The notes under the pieces were generated by a model. It did no database searches. It had not been told where the DNA came from and was given only the letters and a program-made list of their open reading frames with translations. Source: Pyramidobacter sp. C12-8 (GTDB taxonomy: Bacteria > Synergistota > Synergistia > Synergistales > Dethiosulfovibrionaceae). From it: a stretch of 64,000 nucleotides of DNA. Position 1 is the stretch's first letter. Every line of letters starts with the position of its first letter. Of this stretch, positions 25,001-32,598 are shown piece by piece. The stretch lies in contig NZ_MUHX01000004.1 in NCBI RefSeq assembly GCF_002007215.1, positions 62,001-126,000 of the forward strand, written 5' to 3'. The position numbers and the translations under genes are program-made.

Positions 25001-27509
25001 AAGAATCCTCCGCTGTTGACGCCGAAGCACCAATCGGCTGTGTGCGGGGGATTCTTTTGTTTATAATTACGTCATAAACGCGGACATCGAGCGGAACAAG
25101 CCGGTCACTGTTATTTTTCTCTTCTGCTACGATACGGACGGTAGCTATCCCTTCTCGCGTTACCACAGGGACATAAAAGCGGTGATACATTCTAACGCCG
25201 GGTTTCTTGTTCTTCTTCCTGTTCGGCCCGCTTTCCACGAGAACAGCGTTTTTCATCAGCTCCGGAAGAGACAAAACAGATGCGTTGCGAATGCTTTTCT
25301 CTTTCCGATAAATCGGAGCGCCTGAGTGGGCGATATGGCCTAAATGATACGAATCCTTAGGAAGATTAAGGAATGCAAGAGCATCCCGTGAGATGCTAGG
25401 GCCGTCTTTAATCAGTGTTTTCAAATGTTCTGTCAGAGTCTTGACATTGGCGGTTTTGGCTCCGTCCGCCACCCCGGAAAGATCGACGACGGGCACACGC
25501 TCGTCCATATTCAGCCCATCCCGCACCGCCTGGTCGTAAACGTCGCCGCCCCAATCAGGTCCCGCGTCCTCTTCGCCGCGGACGTTCAGCTTGTCCAGTT
25601 CTGCCGGCGTCAGAGCGTCGGAGCGCAGCTGTCCATGTTCGTCCGTTCCCAACGCGCGGGCGCGGGCAAGCAGATGGTTCGCCCAGACTTCGCCGCCGGC
25701 GTTCGCCGTCTCGTCATCGCCCCCGGCGGCCTTAAGCTGCTGTGCTATACGTTCCCGCGCTTCGCGAGCCGATTCAATAAACGCGGCCTCCCGGCTGATT
25801 CGCGGCAGGGACCTCTCGCCGGTGATCCTCATATCGCGCCCTGAATCCGCTGTGTAAATATTTCCCAGCGTTTGCAAGGCGTTTTCGACGTCGGTCCCCA
25901 AGGAGAAGGGCTGGCGTTTGTTTTTTGCAGGCGCACGCCCGATCACGTCCTGTACGTTGGGGCTCTGCTCGTACCTCCGCCCCGACTGCTCCATCAGGTC
26001 AGCGAGCGTAGACGGCGGCAGGTCTTCGCGTTCCTCGGCGTCCATCTGCCGGATGTTCTGATACTCCTCCGCCATCTGCGTGCGCAGGTCGTCCAGCGTT
26101 TCCCCGGTGTCCTCGGGGATAACCTCTTCCTGCACAGTCTGTCCGACTGTCGGCACAGTAGTCTGCATCTTCATGACCTTCTGCATGTTCGCCGCGGCGA
26201 TTGTTTCCGCCTTTCTGCCCGTCGGCGCGGGCGTCTCCGCCGCCGGCATCGCGCCGGGCAAAGGCTTTGCCGTTTCCGGCACGACCGGCTGCGGCTCGAC
26301 GGGCTTGAACACGTCGCTCATCTTCTCCGGCATCTGCGGAGCGACGTTGCCGGGGACGGTCCCCGCGGACTGCGGTACCCAGTTGTTCAACTCTTCCCGC
26401 TGCTGCTCTTCTTTAACGGGCTGCATGATCTCGGCGACCGCCTGCTGAGTTCCCACGTCCGGCACTCCGCGTGCAAAATTGTCCACGTTGCCGCCGCGGC
26501 CGTTCCGCATCGACCGCACGCCCAGTCCCAGCGTTGCGCCGATAATAGACGACAAGCCCGTCGGCAGGAAAGTGTCTTTCATCTTCTGCTTCATGTATTC
26601 GGCGTTCATGACGTTCTCGCCGATGGCGCGGAGATATTCGAGGATCCCCCGGTTTCTCGTCGCCGCCGCGGCGTCGCCGATCACGTCCTGCCCGACTTCC
26701 TGCCCGCCCTGGCCTATGACTTCGCTGAGAGTCATCGCCAAACCGCGTTTCAAAGAGCTCTGGATGCCATCCCAGGCGTCGCCGAAAATCCCGGCCTTGT
26801 CGAAGAACACGTTCATGGGGAGTTCGGCGGCGAGTTGCCTGTTCGCCTGGCTCTGCGCCTGCTCCGGCGTGCGTCCTTCCCGAACGGCTTCGCGGTACGT
26901 GCGTCCGGCGTTGCCCAATGCCTCTTCGCCGCTGCGGTACATCATCGCGGCCGAAAGCATTTTTTGGGGGAGACTCATCAGTCCTTCCGGCATCAACATT
27001 TGTCCGGCCGGCGCCAGGTTCCCCGCCGCGGCAAGGGCGAGGGAGGCCGCCATGGACGGGGCCGTCGAACCAAGAGCGTTCACGCTGGACGTCCAAAGGT
27101 TGTTCGCTCCGACTTTTTGAGCGTGTTCTCTCGCCCGGGCGTCCCACCAGTTCGAGCCTCCCCCGATCCAGTCCGCAACGCCGCCCATGAGCGGGACAGC
27201 CCGCACGCCGTGCGCCAGCGCGTCGCTCATGTTGGCCATGCCCGTTTCGACGCCGCCCATCCCGGCGTGATACGTATCGTTGATAAAACGCTTGATGTTT
27301 TCCCCGCCTTCGGCAAGGGCCGCCTGATTGGCGGCTTCCTGTTCCGGCGTCCCCACCTGCGTCTGCATCTGCATGAGGTCGTCGAAAGACGGGGATTCGT
27401 CTACTTCCGGCCGCTTGGCTTTCGCTTTGATCGACGCGAGCATGCTGTCGTAATCACCGCTCGGCGCAGGACGTTTGATTCTATTCAGCATCTCTTCATA
27501 ACTCGACAT
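19080..27509 (-). CDS. Giant polyvalent protein: two ART-like domains, two HEIGH zincin sites, PBECR-like nuclease
   Basis: This protein of about 2,809 residues resembles the polyvalent proteins that phages inject with their DNA. In order: a hydrophobic, Ala/Gly-rich N-terminus (about 90-330); a Pro/Glu-rich linker; a possible BECR-type nuclease domain near 690-820 (KDSYHLGHIAHSGAPIYRK); two ART-PolyVal-like ADP-ribosyltransferase domains, at about 937 (VVYHGSTHTGF) and 1143 (SAWHGSPHRFDEFDLG). A first zincin motif HEIGHMM lies near 1471. A PBECR-like nuclease domain follows near 1640-1700 (GGYGFAHIKAKHG). A second zincin motif HEIGHALD lies near 1835. The C-terminus (about 2300-2750) resembles a large polyvalent-protein-associated domain. 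AAGGAG precedes the chosen ATG. It probably acts inside the infected cell against host defences. Confidence 0.85.
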   Translation of the reverse strand: MSSYEEMLNRIKRPAPSGDYDSMLASIKAKAKRPEVDESPSFDDLMQMQTQVGTPEQEAANQAALAEGGENIKRFINDTYHAGMGGVETGMANMSDALAHGVRAVPLMGGVADWIGGGSNWWDARAREHAQKVGANNLWTSSVNALGSTAPSMAASLALAAAGNLAPAGQMLMPEGLMSLPQKMLSAAMMYRSGEEALGNAGRTYREAVREGRTPEQAQSQANRQLAAELPMNVFFDKAGIFGDAWDGIQSSLKRGLAMTLSEVIGQGGQEVGQDVIGDAAAATRNRGILEYLRAIGENVMNAEYMKQKMKDTFLPTGLSSIIGATLGLGVRSMRNGRGGNVDNFARGVPDVGTQQAVAEIMQPVKEEQQREELNNWVPQSAGTVPGNVAPQMPEKMSDVFKPVEPQPVVPETAKPLPGAMPAAETPAPTGRKAETIAAANMQKVMKMQTTVPTVGQTVQEEVIPEDTGETLDDLRTQMAEEYQNIRQMDAEEREDLPPSTLADLMEQSGRRYEQSPNVQDVIGRAPAKNKRQPFSLGTDVENALQTLGNIYTADSGRDMRITGERSLPRISREAAFIESAREARERIAQQLKAAGGDDETANAGGEVWANHLLARARALGTDEHGQLRSDALTPAELDKLNVRGEEDAGPDWGGDVYDQAVRDGLNMDERVPVVDLSGVADGAKTANVKTLTEHLKTLIKDGPSISRDALAFLNLPKDSYHLGHIAHSGAPIYRKEKSIRNASVLSLPELMKNAVLVESGPNRKKNKKPGVRMYHRFYVPVVTREGIATVRIVAEEKNNSDRLVPLDVRVYDVIINKRIPRTQPIGASASTAEDSFSGITIREMLRGVKGMDGEYYAQSSLLDTETERERSAIVEAAKANGTYLKTSYGTETNLTPEQWVLVRTKQFKEWFGDWENDPENASKVLDGNGEPLVVYHGSTHTGFSTFSTTGVGDTTGAGAFFSGRKDVAATYSGSDELVSREPGTSEPDLSGEGVYPVFLNLRNPYRIDAEGKDWTNVGEISVYDNETGESVYDRDGEPFRTPREAEEYIERDLDDYSGRYEVSYPAGEMTTNEIAQNVGEGNYGDGFDGVIFENVVDEGHWGSVDAPGDVYVAYAPNQIKAVDNRGTFSSTDANIYNQSAWHGSPHRFDEFDLGTIGSGEGGQAHGWGLYFAQDRNVAAGYRERLGRVSKQATVDYDAVEEYQARYGEGTPERKALDTVLDVFRDLGGEKRDEDSVAAYESTQAKIGEQRLNVEEKISDLEIRKKEGKPINEDYFARLKAEWEQIKLEEAALDKFFSVGWLNSGSLFEVNVPENDALLDEDKLLSEQPEKVQKAIADLIRDMSDAQFNQFNKDIDDDLNEIDRAEPMTREDLIESFAAEKGRLIYESLESVFFGAREASEALNKHGIKGITYNGRQDGRCFVVFDDKAISVINRFNQRENAIRRGQIQIGSHGEGLITLFKHADRSTFFHEIGHMMLDDLIADGLLEKANARTKADLDTVRRYLHIENMDLSKRHTFDGAEKARYAEAQERFAHAFEAYLMEGKSPTAEMRSVFAKIKQWLINIYRDIKRLGVELSPEVREVFDRLLATPERGDFGPIWRGYEGEAAVEKLLEERQGEVVGAMSDPRLGENSSIDFVWGQEGDPQKGYKGGYGFAHIKAKHGDKAVQAVPQIIRTGSFALEKTTNSAIYISAEGKVILQRAWKHAPKNWVLTSYLPDTKKGPRPAQDVQIGGQVEESLSSSSEGLSNARIPQSSNGSNRDFSVHGSLPQVTVTAEPGSKSAGTLIRIKDIYDKLRKIAPVRKGVSAPANVAGYYTPETDVARERHWGDFPTALHEIGHALDYKLGLRENVRDAETSRQLYDELCELGKATSPQNVTALYEKLHGRYMHAPGAETHGPDVSAAALKFEGAQRYLMKEGIAEYFRGYAFNPDLMEIVAPEYTKLFRETLEAHEEYQQPVSELFDAVRSYSELTPEQKLRAGMIRGDEKVRNQKGTRAAVAEAWNGFRQKFDDQLRYLEQMQNLLRDRVRELAKKLGGRYADMLQHGELKDEFAVYDMLRTMPGYMGKAKRDVLALMEPVKKLGDEAYAKLTGYMKALRALDYWDNGLEPGIGLTRAEVSAVVNRTRHENPELARIAEDIAKAYEAMVERTLIDSGVWSRGQYEEYKKRWPHYVPFVRVNEDGSVTSPTRRGKGIVNLSNQVKQATGVGAGDAVIDTKDPFEMMVKNALVFNQLAEKNRAAQALVRAALADPALFADMIEPVQGGERASDTFTVWFDGTRRAFTGDKKLIDALAAMEQAAGIRNPIFGSLDRAAQGAANLLKLGATRANPAFILTNFIRDAMYSSLTNSAKGARSMPFFGTVKGLLMQTAKDETAKQRIADALDHGLAYSGITELGLNASEKGISKYVGKAVHGDKGFLRKLASTWDNTIGKYNEMVELAPKFAEYERLVKEGYPKRYAARMAREVNLDFSRGGQWGKVWNRYTAFFNPAVQGTSKLVRTAAAHPGRFAARTAMYVILPSLISWMAGRDDDEYKRISRNIKDRYWVFKVGGTWLRLPKPELAGLFGSAVERVLDAAFEHDPMAFRELGRSVWEGFSPNLLPTFAEPILEHRMGKTFFYDSPLIPPQLENLPPELQFTKNTSSMAKFLGKAWGVSPILIDHYVSSYGGGVGEYLSKAPDIFLKPQEEAKKLSEKPLFSRFTVDPNRNSESLAKFYDLRKQATVAKNAYDVRRKMGEQPEYSAGVHMAKAFDQSARKLSDWRKDIAAIQQSKSMTPERKREVIDRIRLRMNQEAEAAVRNYFTVKEKLNRRER

Positions 27510-27525
27510 ATACATGCTCTCCTTA

Positions 27526-27556
27526 CATAAAAAGCCGCCTTAATACAGGCGGCTTT
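27526..27556 (-). terminator. Terminator or attenuator just upstream of the giant gene
   Basis: A perfect 9-bp stem (AAAGCCGCC with GGCGGCTTT, eight-base loop, 27531-27556) is followed on the minus strand by TTATG. Only about 15 bases separate it from the giant gene start. It therefore cannot hide a promoter and probably only partly reduces transcription. Confidence 0.7.
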
Positions 27557-27558
27557 AT

Positions 27559-28770
27559 CTATTTCCCCAAGAGATCGCGTTCAATCTCTTCGAGCGTTTT
27601 CCCCATCTTCAGCCCTTGGCGTACAAGCTCGTCATACTCCTGCTGCGTGGTCTCCGGATATTTTTCGAGCACGGCCGGAGGAATGCTGTTTCCCTGCCCA
27701 GCCTGCGCCGGAGCGGGATTGTACCCGTACAAGGGATTATTGGACAACAGACCCCTGGAATCCACGAGTTGTGGTATTTTGCGCAAATCTCCGAGAAGCT
27801 GCTCCACGGCCGCGGGCGACAGCGTTGGGTCGATGCCGCGCACGGCCTGTTCGAACTCGGCCGGCGAGCCGCCGAACATCCCCGCCATCTCTCCGGCTTT
27901 CCCCCACGCGTCGCGGATCGCTCTCTGTTCGTCGCGGACAGGGGCGTAAGCGTTCGCACTGCGCTTTTCCGCCGCTTCCAGCGCCATCTCCTGGCGCCGG
28001 TTCGCCGCGTTCTGCGCGTAGGCCGTATCCGGCGACACGCCCACCGCGCCGCCGAAGACCGGCGTCGTCTCCCCGGTGTACTTGTCCTGCGACAGCACCA
28101 CCTGCCGGTTGCCGAGATTGACCGCCTGGTTGTTAAAGCCCGGGTTCAAGTGTTGAATAAAATTGCCCACCGTCTTCGCCCCGTCGGGGTCGTACAAGGC
28201 CCGGTTGCCCACGTAATTAAGCGTTCCCTGCCGGTCGTTGTATTGCGGCATGTTCCCGAGCCTGCTCGCCAGCCGGTCGGCGTCCTGCATCTTGAAACGG
28301 CTGCCGAACCGCGCTTCCACGAATTTCTGGAAGTTCGGGTCGTTGATCGCTCCCGACTGCGCGCCCCATTTGTAAACGTCGTCGATCGTCGGCGTGCGTC
28401 CGCGGATGGCGTTGTTCTGCAACGCCTTGACTGCCGTGCCGACAAGCCCGTCGCCTTCTTGGGGGCGGAACTGTTCCGGCACGCCGCCGAAGGGGTCGGA
28501 ACCGAAAGCGTTCTGCTGCGGCGCGAATAGCTGGCTTAGCTTCTTCGTTTCCGGCGCGCCCTGGATCGTCAGCGGCGATTCCTGCGGGGCGGCGTACTGC
28601 CCGCTTGCCTCGTCGTACAGTTTCTCGAATTCGCCCCAGCGGTTGGCGTTGACGCGCTGCGCCCGCGCCGCCGCGTCGCGGTCGAACATGCCCTTGACCA
28701 GCCCCGACAGCGTCGCCGTGGCCAGGTCCGCCCACCACGGCTTGTATTGCCGCTCGAAATAGACAGCCAT
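27559..28770 (-). CDS. Putative internal virion protein
   Basis: This 403-residue, Gln/Asn/Ala-rich soluble protein has no recognised domain. Predicted helical stretches (YAQNAANRRQEMALEAAEKRSANAYAPVRDEQRAIRDA) resemble ejected inner proteins of short-tailed phages (long stretch quoted only as its general character: charged, Ala-rich, coiled-coil-like, about residues 255-300). It lies between a Gly-rich small protein and the giant polyvalent protein, a block that in podoviruses encodes DNA-ejection proteins. The function is inferred from that order. Confidence 0.6.
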   Translation of the reverse strand: MAVYFERQYKPWWADLATATLSGLVKGMFDRDAAARAQRVNANRWGEFEKLYDEASGQYAAPQESPLTIQGAPETKKLSQLFAPQQNAFGSDPFGGVPEQFRPQEGDGLVGTAVKALQNNAIRGRTPTIDDVYKWGAQSGAINDPNFQKFVEARFGSRFKMQDADRLASRLGNMPQYNDRQGTLNYVGNRALYDPDGAKTVGNFIQHLNPGFNNQAVNLGNRQVVLSQDKYTGETTPVFGGAVGVSPDTAYAQNAANRRQEMALEAAEKRSANAYAPVRDEQRAIRDAWGKAGEMAGMFGGSPAEFEQAVRGIDPTLSPAAVEQLLGDLRKIPQLVDSRGLLSNNPLYGYNPAPAQAGQGNSIPPAVLEKYPETTQQEYDELVRQGLKMGKTLEEIERDLLGK

Positions 28771-29058
28771 TTACCAGCTGCCTCCCGAGCGGAAACCGCC
28801 GCCCCAGCCCTGCGGCTTGAGCGGGTTCTGTTCCATCAGCTTTTCGGCCCAGTCCTTTTGATCGAGCGCGCTCCCCCAGTACGAACCGGCGCCGTTCAGC
28901 AGCGCGCCGCCGACGTTCTGTCCGCCCGCCAGCCCGCCAAGCGCCGAACCGACGCCCGCGCCGACGGGGCCGCCGAGCGTCCGCCCCGCCAGCCCCAGAA
29001 GCTGCGGCAAAAACGAACCGAACAGGCCGCCTCCGCCGCCTACCGTATAGACTGCCAT
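28771..29058 (-). CDS. Glycine-rich hydrophobic protein, putative ejection/pore protein
   Basis: This 95-residue protein has a Gly-rich, membrane-compatible core (GGGGGLFGSFLPQLLGLAG, VGAGVGSALGGLAGG) and a Trp/Gly-rich tail. No family is recognised. Such small glycine-zipper proteins are common next to internal virion genes and may help form the trans-envelope conduit. It is adjacent, without gap, to the 403-residue gene. Confidence 0.6.
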   Translation of the reverse strand: MAVYTVGGGGGLFGSFLPQLLGLAGRTLGGPVGAGVGSALGGLAGGQNVGGALLNGAGSYWGSALDQKDWAEKLMEQNPLKPQGWGGGFRSGGSW

Positions 29059-29070
29059 ATCGAAACACCT

Positions 29071-30480
29071 CTACTTCCCTTGCTTGACGACTGTGTCGTA
29101 ATCCTCGCGATTGTCGTAGCTGTTCTGCAGGTCCTTCCAGAACTGATACGCCGGAGCGTACTGCGACATCATCGCCTGGCTCAGCGTTTGCGGCATCGAA
29201 GCCGCCTGCTTCATCAGATCAGTGTTTGAGTCAAGCGCTTTGCCGTAGCCTGACATAGCCGTATTGTAGCCGTTGATTGTAGCATTTCGCCCGTTGATAA
29301 CGTTGTTGTAACCGCTGATTGCGGAGTTGTAGCCGTTGATTGCGTTGCCGTACAGGTTCCCTGCCGCCGTGAAGCCGGCCAGCTGGTCGCTCAGCCCGCT
29401 CCTCAGATCGTCGTTCGCCGCCTTGTATCCGCTGATCGCCTTCGCGTAAGTGTCGCCGGCGCCAGCCAGCGTGGAGTTTGTCTGCCCGTAGCCGGACAGT
29501 ACCGAGTTGTACGCGTTCAGGTAATTTTTTGCATAGGCATCGGCGGCGCTGTCCGCCAGGCCGCCGAGCGACCGGTTCGCCACGCTGCTATTCATTACCC
29601 CTCGAGTGGCCAGATCGTTCAAAGCGCTTCCCGTGTTTCGGTTCAGCTCTGAGTTTACCGACCTGTTCAGGTTCTCCGTTACGGCGTCAGGGATGTTCCC
29701 CGTTCGCGTGAAATTCAGTACCTCGTCCGCAAGCGTTCCCTGCCGGTCGCCAATGCCCTCGATCTTCCCCGAGAGGTTGGAAATGTTCTGCGTGTTTGGC
29801 TTCATCGCCGCCGCCGCTGTTTCCGTCGCCTCCAACGCCCTGTCGCCCACGCCGGAAATTTTGTTCGACAGTCCCGGGATCAACGCGCTTAGTCCGGCGA
29901 TTTTCTGCGTATAGGGAAGATTCCCGTTCGCCGTGTCGATGATCCTGTCGGCCGTCCCCGTGATTCTGTCCATCAACGGCTGCGTGTTTCGCGACAGCGT
30001 GTCGTATTGGTTCAGCGCGTTGGCCGCACGGACACGGTTCGCCAGCCAGTCGGAGCCGAAAGCCGTATCGCTCCAGTTCGTGCCTTGCCCCGCCGACGGG
30101 ATCCCCGTCTGTCCTGCCGTCCCGCCGCCGGAATTGTAGTTCCACACCGTGGCGATCGAGCCGTCGGCGTTGCGCATGTAAATCGGCGCGCCCTCGTTGT
30201 CGCCGCCGTTTTTGTAGCCTTTGACGATTTGCCCGCGGTTGTCGAACGTATATCCCTGCGGAAGACCGTTCGCAAAACTTTGCGAAGGCTTTCCGCGGGA
30301 AACCGCGGCGTCCGCGCCGTTCCCCGCGGACGCTCCTCCGGTTTGAGGCACGACAGTACTCATCGGCGCCGCGCCCGTGATCGGCGCGAGCATGTTGTAA
30401 ATGCTCGTCCGCATATTTTGAAGTTCCGCCGACTCGGGGTCGCGTTTGCGTACCTGAGTCGTGGACGATCTACTGCCCAT
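29071..30480 (-). CDS. Repetitive internal virion or tail protein
   Basis: This protein of about 469 residues is rich in Asn, Gly, Ser and Ala. The C-terminal third contains irregular repeats of the form NGYNSAISGYNNVINGRNA, suggesting a repetitive coil or solenoid. No catalytic motif is seen. ATG at 30480 follows GGAAGGTG and overlaps the end of the preceding gene. By position between the tail-fibre block and the glycine-rich ejection candidate, it is most likely part of the inner or short-tail structure. A tail needle is an alternative. Confidence 0.6.
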   Translation of the reverse strand: MGSRSSTTQVRKRDPESAELQNMRTSIYNMLAPITGAAPMSTVVPQTGGASAGNGADAAVSRGKPSQSFANGLPQGYTFDNRGQIVKGYKNGGDNEGAPIYMRNADGSIATVWNYNSGGGTAGQTGIPSAGQGTNWSDTAFGSDWLANRVRAANALNQYDTLSRNTQPLMDRITGTADRIIDTANGNLPYTQKIAGLSALIPGLSNKISGVGDRALEATETAAAAMKPNTQNISNLSGKIEGIGDRQGTLADEVLNFTRTGNIPDAVTENLNRSVNSELNRNTGSALNDLATRGVMNSSVANRSLGGLADSAADAYAKNYLNAYNSVLSGYGQTNSTLAGAGDTYAKAISGYKAANDDLRSGLSDQLAGFTAAGNLYGNAINGYNSAISGYNNVINGRNATINGYNTAMSGYGKALDSNTDLMKQAASMPQTLSQAMMSQYAPAYQFWKDLQNSYDNREDYDTVVKQGK

Positions 30481-30895
30481 CCATATCACCTTCCCTTACC
30501 CGCGTATTTTCCGGCGTCACCAGAATATAACTATACGTTTTGCCGTCTTCATGTTCCTGTTTGACCAGTTCGCCGCCGAGCACCCGCATGTAAACGCGCG
30601 GATCGCGTTTCGTGACGCAGTAGGCGCCGATACAGCCGTGGGATTTCCTCAGCGCTTTCACCATGGCGAAAATGTGCGGGCGCCAGTAACGGCCATCCCC
30701 GCACATTTTCGGGATCAGCAGGTATCGCGTTTCGAAATCGAACATCCATGTGAAAAAGCCGTGCTCGCGATTGAACGTTAGTTCTTCGCGGTTGTCCAGT
30801 TCGAAACGGCTTTCGTCGCGCGCTTCGTAGATGTTTACCCACGCCCCGAACGACAGGGGCCCCTTGACTGGGGTTTTACATCTCCGGCCAGACAA
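30470..30895 (-). CDS. Phage protein of unknown function between tail fibre and internal virion genes
   Basis: About 141 residues, rich in aromatic and charged residues (HGFFTWMFDFETRYLL, GRYWRPHIFAMVKALRKSHG). The central pattern, with a late AYCVTKRDPRVYMRVLGG stretch, loosely recalls acyltransferase-fold phage proteins, but no signature is complete. No ATG lies near the N-terminus. The frame opens with a TTG overlapping the end of the upstream gene by 20 bases, so the start is uncertain. Confidence 0.5.
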   Translation of the reverse strand: MSGRRCKTPVKGPLSFGAWVNIYEARDESRFELDNREELTFNREHGFFTWMFDFETRYLLIPKMCGDGRYWRPHIFAMVKALRKSHGCIGAYCVTKRDPRVYMRVLGGELVKQEHEDGKTYSYILVTPENTRVREGDMDGQ

Positions 30896-31424
30896 CGGCC
30901 TGCACCTGTTCCACCGTTTCGCAACGGCGGATGATGGCGTCGATACCCTGCATGATGCCGTTGACGTTCGCGGAGTAGGCCCGATAGGCCGCGGCGTTGG
31001 CGAGGATTCTCTGGCAAAACTGCTCTAACGTCATTGTCTCGCCGCCGACGGCGATACGCCGGTCGTACAGCGCCGTCACGTCCTGCGCGTCTTCGCTCGT
31101 CGCGTTGCCCGCGAGGATGTCGGCCGCGCCGTGTTTCTGCACGTCCCAGCTCTCGATCTCGCCGAGCGTGTAGCCCGCCTTCGCCTGAGCGAGCAGGCCG
31201 TCGGCGTAGGCGTGGTTCCACGCCGTCTTCGCCGCCTTTGCTTCTTCCAGCGTCGGCGGCTCCGGTTCCGGCTCAATCGCCACTTCGTCGGGATGCGTCA
31301 TCGCGTAGGCGTGGACGGCAGCATACTCTTCCAGCCACTCGCCCATGTTCGGGCAGTTGTAAGGATAGCCGTTTTTCAAAAACGTGTAGCTGCCGTCGAG
31401 ATTGCGGATCAAGTTTTCGTACAT
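30876..31424 (-). CDS. Putative tail-fibre assembly protein
   Basis: This 182-residue protein has an N-terminal small beta region (NLIRNLDGSYTFLKNGYPYNCPNMGEW, quoted in brief), a Glu/Pro-rich linker (EPEPEPPTLEEAK) and a helical C-terminus. This layout, directly downstream of the fibre gene, fits tail-fibre assembly chaperones. No family motif is decisive. Confidence 0.55.
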   Translation of the reverse strand: MYENLIRNLDGSYTFLKNGYPYNCPNMGEWLEEYAAVHAYAMTHPDEVAIEPEPEPPTLEEAKAAKTAWNHAYADGLLAQAKAGYTLGEIESWDVQKHGAADILAGNATSEDAQDVTALYDRRIAVGGETMTLEQFCQRILANAAAYRAYSANVNGIMQGIDAIIRRCETVEQVQAVVWPEM

Positions 31425-31434
31425 GCCTTACCTC

Positions 31435-32580
31435 CTATGCGATGCGCCACCCAAAACCAAAAGTCCATTGAAATGCTACTTTCGTCCCGCCAGCAGCGAC
31501 GCCAATCGGGGTTACCGTGGAAGTTTTTTGGCCGTTGCAAAAGTACGCCCACGTCCCACCGCTGGGAAGATTGCCGTCGGTAAGGGTTCTAAAGTCTATC
31601 CACTGTCCCACACCGGCGGCGGTTTGGGGCTTGGGCGCGCCGCCGAGGCTTGCCAGCGTATACGTCGTGTTCGTGTCCTGCGTTTGGAACGAACCCGTAG
31701 TCCCGTTGCCCCTTGTATAGGTCACAGTCCTGCCGCTGACCGACAAACCCTTGATATACGTCGAGTCGATCTGTTGTCCGCGGGAATCCTGCGTGGCCTT
31801 GGTGGCGCTGGCGGCGTTGCCGGAGCAGGCGGCGGACGTGCCGCCGTTGGCCGCGGCTGTGATCGTGATGTCCCCAGTGCCGTTGAACAGAACGCCGTTG
31901 ATTCTTCTGCTCGTCTGTAATTTCGTCGCGCTGGCCGCGTTGCCGGTGATGTTGTCGCCCTCCATGACAAACCTGGTCAGCGGTCCCCACGTGTTTTCGT
32001 TATAAGCTTGATGATATACTAAAGGTTTCGACGTATCACCGCGTAAAATTATTCGATTGATTCGACTATTGTTGCGGGACGCTTGGATAATCGATGCATA
32101 GCTCATCCCAGCGGAAGAGCCATTAGCAACCCCTTGGGATGTTTGATAAAAACCACTCATCCGTAACGATCCTTCGTTGCTGTTTGTCAGTTCTGTAGGC
32201 ATAATTTCTCCACAGCCGTTGCACTTCGCCGCCGAGCCTGTGACGTTTATGTCAAGCGACGGCGGCAGTCCGATCGTTACCTTGTCGTTTATGGCATCCG
32301 GCGTGACAATGACATTGCTTCCGGGAACTATCTCAAAAGTGTCTTCTTGGTTATTGGCTAAAATCAGCAACGAGCCGACTTTGATTTTCGCGAAGGCGTT
32401 TTTGTTCTTTTCCGCGCCGGCCTGAATACCGTCCAACTTGTTCGCGTCGACATTTAGCTTCGCGAACAAGTCCGTGAAAAGAGCCTTGATTTTGATTCCG
32501 AAAAAGTTTGTCCGGTCACCGCCCTGCGTCCCCGGCAAAATTTTAGGTTCGTTGTCTCCCCATCCGTATCTGTTAGCCAT
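31435..32580 (-). CDS. Distal tail fibre protein
   Basis: This 381-residue receptor-binding fibre candidate contains repeated TGNAASATKLQT and SGNAASATKATQ segments, a classic motif of phage fibre shafts. The C-terminal tip reads GGTWAYFCNGQK and ends VAFQWTFGFGWRIA, as in many fibre tips. It follows the Ala/Cys-rich stalk gene and precedes the putative assembly protein, so it probably forms the distal half of a two-part fibre. Confidence 0.8.
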   Translation of the reverse strand: MANRYGWGDNEPKILPGTQGGDRTNFFGIKIKALFTDLFAKLNVDANKLDGIQAGAEKNKNAFAKIKVGSLLILANNQEDTFEIVPGSNVIVTPDAINDKVTIGLPPSLDINVTGSAAKCNGCGEIMPTELTNSNEGSLRMSGFYQTSQGVANGSSAGMSYASIIQASRNNSRINRIILRGDTSKPLVYHQAYNENTWGPLTRFVMEGDNITGNAASATKLQTSRRINGVLFNGTGDITITAAANGGTSAACSGNAASATKATQDSRGQQIDSTYIKGLSVSGRTVTYTRGNGTTGSFQTQDTNTTYTLASLGGAPKPQTAAGVGQWIDFRTLTDGNLPSGGTWAYFCNGQKTSTVTPIGVAAGGTKVAFQWTFGFGWRIA

Positions 32581-32598
32581 TGTTTCACCTCGTTTTCA

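Noticed and set aside
25872..27530. 552-codon frame (and others near 20.3-22.2 kb) opposite the giant gene
   Set aside because: Composition is that of an antisense shadow, with no domain. The minus-strand protein carries clear motifs over the same region.
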